The position numbers and the translations under genes are program-made. The notes beneath the pieces are model-generated. The model saw nothing but the letters and a program-made list of their open reading frames with translations. It had not been told where the DNA came from and searched no databases. Below, in pieces: positions 5,796 through 9,279 of a stretch of 9,279 nucleotides of DNA. The stretch is taken from the NCBI GenBank assembly GCA_964572065.1, contig CAZNER010000074.1, forward strand, positions 1 through 9,279. The letters are read 5' to 3'. The stretch is from CAZNER01 sp964572065 (GTDB taxonomy: Bacteria; Patescibacteriota; Dojkabacteria; JAHIVN01). Numbering within the stretch: the stretch's first letter is position 1; each line of letters begins with the position of its first letter.

Positions 5796-6095
5796 TTACT
5801 TCTTTTTTATAATTATTCTTGAATCAATACAAATCTCTTTTCCAAGTTTTTCCACAAGTACTATTTTAGGATTTGGAGCTTCTTTTCTTTTTTCTTCCTG
5901 TAAATTACTGAGATGTTTTTCACTAAAAGCACAACTTAATACACAATGACCAACATGAGGATTCAATGAAATTTTATTCTCTGATTTACAACGAGGACAA
6001 AGAGTCCGCTGAACAACGGGAACCTGCATCGTAGGGTCTGTTTCTATTGTTGCTAAATATCTTTGGCATTTTTGGCATCTCCAAGTATATTTCAT
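5796..6095 (-). CDS. Small zinc-ribbon-like protein
   Basis: A 99-residue product with two clear CxxC knuckles, CQKC (7-10) and CPRC (33-36), spaced as in a zinc ribbon, then HVGHCVLSC (47-55) and H61, which could hold a second metal. The C-terminal 40 residues are charged and end IIIKKK. I do not recognise the family. Zinc ribbons of this size bind nucleic acid or partner proteins, so it could be a regulator, and it lies immediately before the complex control region of the head genes. It could equally be a small structural or assembly protein, since the gene precedes the protease. It starts 17 bases after the degenerate methyltransferase gene, with no Shine-Dalgarno site, and is probably the last gene of the upstream transcript. 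Confidence 0.7.
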   Translation of the reverse strand: MKYTWRCQKCQRYLATIETDPTMQVPVVQRTLCPRCKSENKISLNPHVGHCVLSCAFSEKHLSNLQEEKRKEAPNPKIVLVEKLGKEICIDSRIIIKKK

Positions 6096-6112
6096 AAGAG
6101 TTGGGATACTAA

Positions 6113-6670
6113 TTATTTAAGTCGCTTTGCTTCTAACATCATATCTAATTCAGCATTATAATACTCAACTTGAGGAGTTACTTCTTTTATTTCTTTAAAT
6201 CCTGCTTTTTGTAATAATTCTGATAAAGTTTCTACTGTATATCCATATTTGATAATAGAAAAGGAATCTTTCTGCTTTCCATAAATCATATCAAGATACT
6301 TATTATCTAGATATTGAGCATATTTAGTTATCACTTTCTTCAAATCTTTCATAATAATTCTTACACTTCCTCCTGGTTCAAGATAAAAGTAAATTCTTTC
6401 TAATAATTTTACAGCATTTTGTTTATAGTAATACTGAAGGAGGTCTTTGAAAAAGATTTCTTCTACTTTATAGGGCTTATCAGAAGATATTCCCTCTTTT
6501 AAAATTAGGTCTGAAGTAAAGTTGTCAATCTTTACCCCTCCCCAGCCTTGTTCTAATCTAATAGAAGTTTCGCGGAATAATTCAATTTTTATTCCACTTT
6601 TTGGAACTGGGATTTCTTCTTTGGTTTTTTCTTGGTCGGCTTTTTGAAAAACTTTATCGCTTTTAATCAT
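6113..6670 (-). CDS. Degenerate SAM methyltransferase-like protein
   Basis: This 185-residue product resembles the C-terminal two thirds of small class I methyltransferases of the COG4627 type. ERIYFYLEPGGSVRIIMKDL (91-110) fits the usual motif in which a LKPGG turn is followed by RIxxPDL, and GYTVETLSELLQKAGFKEI (143-161) is the usual closing helix-strand. GWGGVKIDNFTSDLIL (42-57) fits the segment after motif I where the acidic SAM-ribose residue lies. The glycine loop itself (normally LNLGCG before this point) is replaced by IKIELFRETSIRLE (27-40), so SAM binding may be lost. The first 25 residues are a lysine/glutamate-rich tail. It follows the preceding methyltransferase by 9 bases. It may be a pseudoenzyme partner of an active methyltransferase, or simply a diverged enzyme. 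Relation inferred by pattern only. Confidence 0.65.
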   Translation of the reverse strand: MIKSDKVFQKADQEKTKEEIPVPKSGIKIELFRETSIRLEQGWGGVKIDNFTSDLILKEGISSDKPYKVEEIFFKDLLQYYYKQNAVKLLERIYFYLEPGGSVRIIMKDLKKVITKYAQYLDNKYLDMIYGKQKDSFSIIKYGYTVETLSELLQKAGFKEIKEVTPQVEYYNAELDMMLEAKRLK

Positions 6671-6679
6671 AAATTTATT

Positions 6680-7231
6680 TTAATTAATTAAATTTTTTAC
6701 ACAGAATACAGCTCCCATATTTTTATCTTTATGATACTCAGGAGAATACTCAACAGTAAACCCAAGAGCTTCAAATTCTTCTGGTGTCCAGATAGATAGA
6801 TGATGTCCTAAAGATAAATTTTCCTCCTTCCGTTTCTCCTGCAAATCTATTAAATAATTTATATCAGGAATTTTTTTTTGAATTGGGACAAATAATAGGA
6901 TTTGATATTTTATTTTCTTTTCCAATTCCTTTAATAATTTTAATCCTTCTTCTTTCGTAATATGCTCTATTACATCAAACATAGTTACTGCATCAAAACT
7001 CTTATCAGGAATTATTTTTGGCACTTCTTTTATGTCATACTTTATAACAATTGCTTTTTCTTTTGAAATATCCAATCTTTCATCACACCATTCAACTCCA
7101 AAAATATGTTTTGCATTTAATTTTTCTTCTCCTCTGATAACTCCACAACCTAAAGCTAATAAATTAAAAATATCTTTTTTAACATATTTAGAAAATAAAT
7201 TACCATAATTTTTAAAATCAGATACTATCAT
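6680..7231 (-). CDS. Class I SAM-dependent methyltransferase
   Basis: A 183-residue product with a Rossmann methyltransferase pattern: LLALGCGVIRG (24-34) as motif I, GVEWCD (45-50) with the acidic residue that contacts the SAM ribose, KSFDAVTMFDVIEHI (77-91), ILLFVPI (111-117), then HHLSIWTPEEFEALGFTVE (143-161), a closing pattern common in enzymes from polysaccharide clusters. Motif I has Ala in place of the usual Asp/Glu before LGCG, a mild deviation. It lacks an N-terminal substrate domain and is short for the class. Its ATG overlaps the stop of the upstream methyltransferase as ATGA, which implies translational coupling. The methyl acceptor is unknown; in this company a sugar hydroxyl or amino group, or a glycan end, is plausible. 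Confidence 0.78.
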   Translation of the reverse strand: MIVSDFKNYGNLFSKYVKKDIFNLLALGCGVIRGEEKLNAKHIFGVEWCDERLDISKEKAIVIKYDIKEVPKIIPDKSFDAVTMFDVIEHITKEEGLKLLKELEKKIKYQILLFVPIQKKIPDINYLIDLQEKRKEENLSLGHHLSIWTPEEFEALGFTVEYSPEYHKDKNMGAVFCVKNLIN

Positions 7232-7851
7232 TTTTTTGAAATTACCCCAAGAATAAATCTACTATTTTCATTTATTCCTCTAGTTATTTTCTCCATATCT
7301 TGTGTATAATAAGCAATCGTATCTGAATCTTCTTCAAAAATATCATCAATCATTTTCATAGCTTCAGCACAAGTATAAACTACTTTATGAAATTCGCTAG
7401 CATTATTCAAAGGAATAGAAAAAATAAATTTTTCTGTAAAATGTTCTTTTACATTATTTAAAAATATATTTGGATTTTCTAAATGCTCAATAGTTTCAAA
7501 AGACACTATTACTTGATAATTAATATGTCTAGTTATCCAATGTTTAGACAAATCACAAGAATTAAAAGTTACTTTTTTATTACTATATTTCTCCCACGCA
7601 TAATCTATTGCATTTATATCTATATCTACTCCATATGCTTCAGTTGCCACATCTCCTAAAATTCTAGTTCCATATCCTGAACCACAAGAAGCATCTAATA
7701 CTAATTTATCTAAACAAAAGCGTCTTGCCCAATTATAACGAGTTATATGCTCTTTTAAAATTCTATCTAAATGAGCTTGATGTTCAGGAGATTCTCCTTC
7801 TTGCATCATGTCAGGAATAACTCTTTCACCTGTCCATTTTAAATTACTCAT
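7228..7851 (-). CDS. Class I SAM-dependent methyltransferase with WTGER lead
   Basis: A 207-residue product with a well preserved SAM fold. It opens with KWTGERVIP (5-13) and HITRYNWARRF (35-45), a lead often seen in methyltransferases located in sugar and surface-polysaccharide clusters. VLDASCGSGYG (51-61) is motif I, GVDID (74-78) has the SAM-ribose acidic residue, and VIVSFETIEHLENP (114-127) is the strand 4 motif. FSIPLNNASEFHKVVYT (144-160) follows, where substrate contacts usually lie. All core motifs are intact, so this is the most convincing active enzyme of the set. It starts 6 bases after the MycE-like gene and overlaps the next methyltransferase by 4 bases. It is short compared with the usual 230-260 residues, with a compact C-terminus. 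Substrate cannot be told from sequence. Confidence 0.86.
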   Translation of the reverse strand: MSNLKWTGERVIPDMMQEGESPEHQAHLDRILKEHITRYNWARRFCLDKLVLDASCGSGYGTRILGDVATEAYGVDIDINAIDYAWEKYSNKKVTFNSCDLSKHWITRHINYQVIVSFETIEHLENPNIFLNNVKEHFTEKFIFSIPLNNASEFHKVVYTCAEAMKMIDDIFEEDSDTIAYYTQDMEKITRGINENSRFILGVISKK

Positions 7852-7857
7852 AAATAA

Positions 7858-8391
7858 TTATTTATAGAAACAAGCTAAAGAACAAAGAGGTTCTTTCAAC
7901 AAAATTTCTAAATTTTTTATATTTAATTCTTTTTTTCTTATAATCAAATTAGCTATTAACTTTTCCATTCCTTCTCTTTTTTTATTCTCTCCTGTGTTAT
8001 TCCAATACCCAACAATCCAATCTTCTATAATATATACTCCTCCTTCTTTTATATTTCTCCAAAACACATTAAAAGTATTTTCTGTTTCTTTTGCAAAATG
8101 ACTAGCATCATCAATAATAATATCAAAATCACCATACTTTTCTGAAATTTCTTTTAATGTTTTTGTATCATTTTGGTTAGCTTGTATTAAAGTTATATTT
8201 TGTTCTCCCATACTACGGCAAGAACTATCCATTCCATAAAGGTCAATTTCTTTAAAATAATCTTCTGCCCACTCAAGAAAACCATTATTATAAGTTCCAA
8301 TCTCTAATAGCTTTATTGCTCTACTTTTATAAGGAGAAAATAAACGATAATACTCATCCATTAATCCATCTTTAAATTTATCTGTTTTCAT
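7858..8391 (-). CDS. MycE-like class I O-methyltransferase
   Basis: A 177-residue product that matches the MycE/CmcI-like group of class I methyltransferases, many of which act on sugars with the help of a metal ion. KLLEIGTYNNGFLEWAEDYF (27-46) is motif I and its helix, DLYGMDSS (50-57) the second strand, DFDIIIDDASH (88-98) the strand 4 motif with the probable metal-binding acids and His, and NIKEGGVYIIEDW (113-125) the next strand with the acidic pair. It is shorter than MycE and lacks its N-terminal oligomerisation domain. It overlaps the GT-D gene by 4 bases (ATGA), implying coupled translation; a sugar O-methyltransferase next to a glycosyltransferase would suit capping or tailoring of the glycan. 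The C-terminus (residues 140-177) has two cysteines but no motif I know. Confidence 0.8.
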   Translation of the reverse strand: MKTDKFKDGLMDEYYRLFSPYKSRAIKLLEIGTYNNGFLEWAEDYFKEIDLYGMDSSCRSMGEQNITLIQANQNDTKTLKEISEKYGDFDIIIDDASHFAKETENTFNVFWRNIKEGGVYIIEDWIVGYWNNTGENKKREGMEKLIANLIIRKKELNIKNLEILLKEPLCSLACFYK

Positions 8392-9279
8392 AATTTTTTA
8401 ATTTTATTAGCTTTGGCAATCCAAGTATGATTAGCTAAATTTTTATTAACTAAAGCATTAGCCAAACTTCCAAAATCAATTGTTCCTATGTTAAAATTAC
8501 TTTTCCATAAACGCTTCTGAACAATATTAGCAGTCATTGATAAAGCAAACAAAATTATATCATTTCTCTCTGCTACTACTTCAACATTTGGATACCATTT
8601 GTCAATCGTATCATAAGCCTGTTCACTAGGAGTAACTACAAAATCAGTTATTCCTAATTTTCTCTTTATTGATTTTAAATGTTCTCCTCCTACAAAAGCT
8701 ACTCTATGTTTTTTTAACAAATCTATAACAAGATTAAATAATTTTTCTTCAAAAATATAAGCATAATGAAAAGCAATAGGACTATAAAAAGTTTTATCTT
8801 TATAATACTTTTGAGTAATCTTTACTAATTCATTATTATTTGGAAAAGTCATAAACATTCCTTCTTCTGCTTTTTCTTCTATTGCCATATTAGCTATATT
8901 GCCAATCAAATAATCATCATGGTCAATTTTAAAACTTTCTATCAATTCTTTTTTAAATTTAGGAGTAACCCATTGAGTAAATTGATGCCCTTTAAAATCT
9001 TCCATCATTTGTAATTCACCATCTCCAAATCTTGTATAAGCAAATCGTTTTCCAAATCTCCTTGTAATCTCTGCTAAAGTTTTATCAACTCCTAAACTCC
9101 TTATTTTTGTTCTTTTAGTTTTAACATAATAATTTATATAATCATCATATCTAGGTTCATTATCTCCTTTCATATCTAATAATTCTACCTCTACATTATC
9201 ACAAAAGGCTTTTCTTAAATTTTTATGTTGTTCCTGAAATGTTCCCCACCCCCCTAATATCCAATCAGTATTAGGTAAA
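8388..9279 (-). CDS. GT-D fold (DUF1792-like) glycosyltransferase, 5' end beyond right edge
   Basis: Numbered from the Met at 9173, the product has TRFGDGELQMM (47-57), the RFGDGE motif that binds metal and donor in GT-D glycosyltransferases of the DUF1792 group, then SPIAFHYAYIF (131-141), RVAFVGGEH (157-165), VVTPSEQAYDTID (179-191), SMTANIV (212-218) and FNIGTIDFGSLANAL (227-241), all in family order. These enzymes add glucose or a similar sugar to a growing glycan, for instance on serine-rich glycoproteins. The frame is open for 35 more codons to the right edge, beginning LPNTDWILGGWGTF; the true start is outside and Met 9173 has no ribosome site before it, so it is probably internal. The extra segment may be the end of another domain. 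It ends in a 4-base overlap with the MycE-like gene. Confidence 0.82.
   Translation of the reverse strand, partial: LPNTDWILGGWGTFQEQHKNLRKAFCDNVEVELLDMKGDNEPRYDDYINYYVKTKRTKIRSLGVDKTLAEITRRFGKRFAYTRFGDGELQMMEDFKGHQFTQWVTPKFKKELIESFKIDHDDYLIGNIANMAIEEKAEEGMFMTFPNNNELVKITQKYYKDKTFYSPIAFHYAYIFEEKLFNLVIDLLKKHRVAFVGGEHLKSIKRKLGITDFVVTPSEQAYDTIDKWYPNVEVVAERNDIILFALSMTANIVQKRLWKSNFNIGTIDFGSLANALVNKNLANHTWIAKANKIKKL

Noticed and set aside
6680..6692. TTAATTAATTAA-type palindromes in several gene gaps
   Set aside because: They fall at stop codons and A/T-rich leaders and vary in length, which is expected in such A/T-rich DNA.
1..9279. tRNA, rRNA, insertion sequence or integrase attachment site
   Set aside because: I saw no cloverleaf with a TTCRA loop, no transposase motifs, and no terminal repeats; nearly all of the window is occupied by protein genes.

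Overview
The window looks like part of the genome of an AT-rich tailed bacteriophage or prophage (class Caudoviricetes). Every supported gene is on the minus strand and packed with short gaps or start/stop overlaps. The anchor is a head module: a prohead protease fused to a scaffold-like acidic region, followed by an HK97-fold major capsid protein that resembles the SU10/DUF5309 group. TAA and TGA both end genes, so there is no sign of a recoded stop codon. Most starts follow A/T-rich leaders without a Shine-Dalgarno sequence. The host cannot be named from this. An SD-poor, low-GC bacterium such as a member of Bacteroidota or Patescibacteria is possible, although the one clear promoter is of ordinary sigma-70 type.

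Layout in the direction of transcription, right to left. (1) 9279-6113 is a surface-sugar or modification cassette: a GT-D fold (DUF1792-like) glycosyltransferase open at the right edge, a MycE-like methyltransferase, two further class I SAM methyltransferases, and a methyltransferase relative that seems to have lost its SAM-binding loop. (2) 6095-5796 encodes a small zinc-ribbon-like protein. (3) 5795-5519 is a dense control region: a 13-bp-arm inverted repeat overlapping the -35 box of a TTGACT-16-TATAAT promoter, a 16-bp palindrome at the predicted transcript start, a seven-codon mini-ORF, an intrinsic terminator, and two more hairpins before the protease start. (4) 5518-2739 holds protease-scaffold and major capsid protein, closed by a GC-rich hairpin. 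(5) 2670-1715 holds three small genes in the usual place of head-decoration or head-completion genes; none is firmly recognised. (6) 1693-1 holds a GT4 and a GT2 glycosyltransferase, the latter cut by the left edge.

The genes suggest a late morphogenesis operon flanked on both sides by glycosyl- and methyltransferases. My inference is that these make or modify a glycan, either on the virion (capsid glycosylation) or on the infected cell. The sequence alone cannot separate the two. The most unusual part is the control region: it places a terminator between a good promoter and the capsid genes, and it repeats one 9-base arm (ACAAAAAAG) four times as two inverted pairs. This hints at conditional, possibly antiterminated or attenuated, expression of the head genes.
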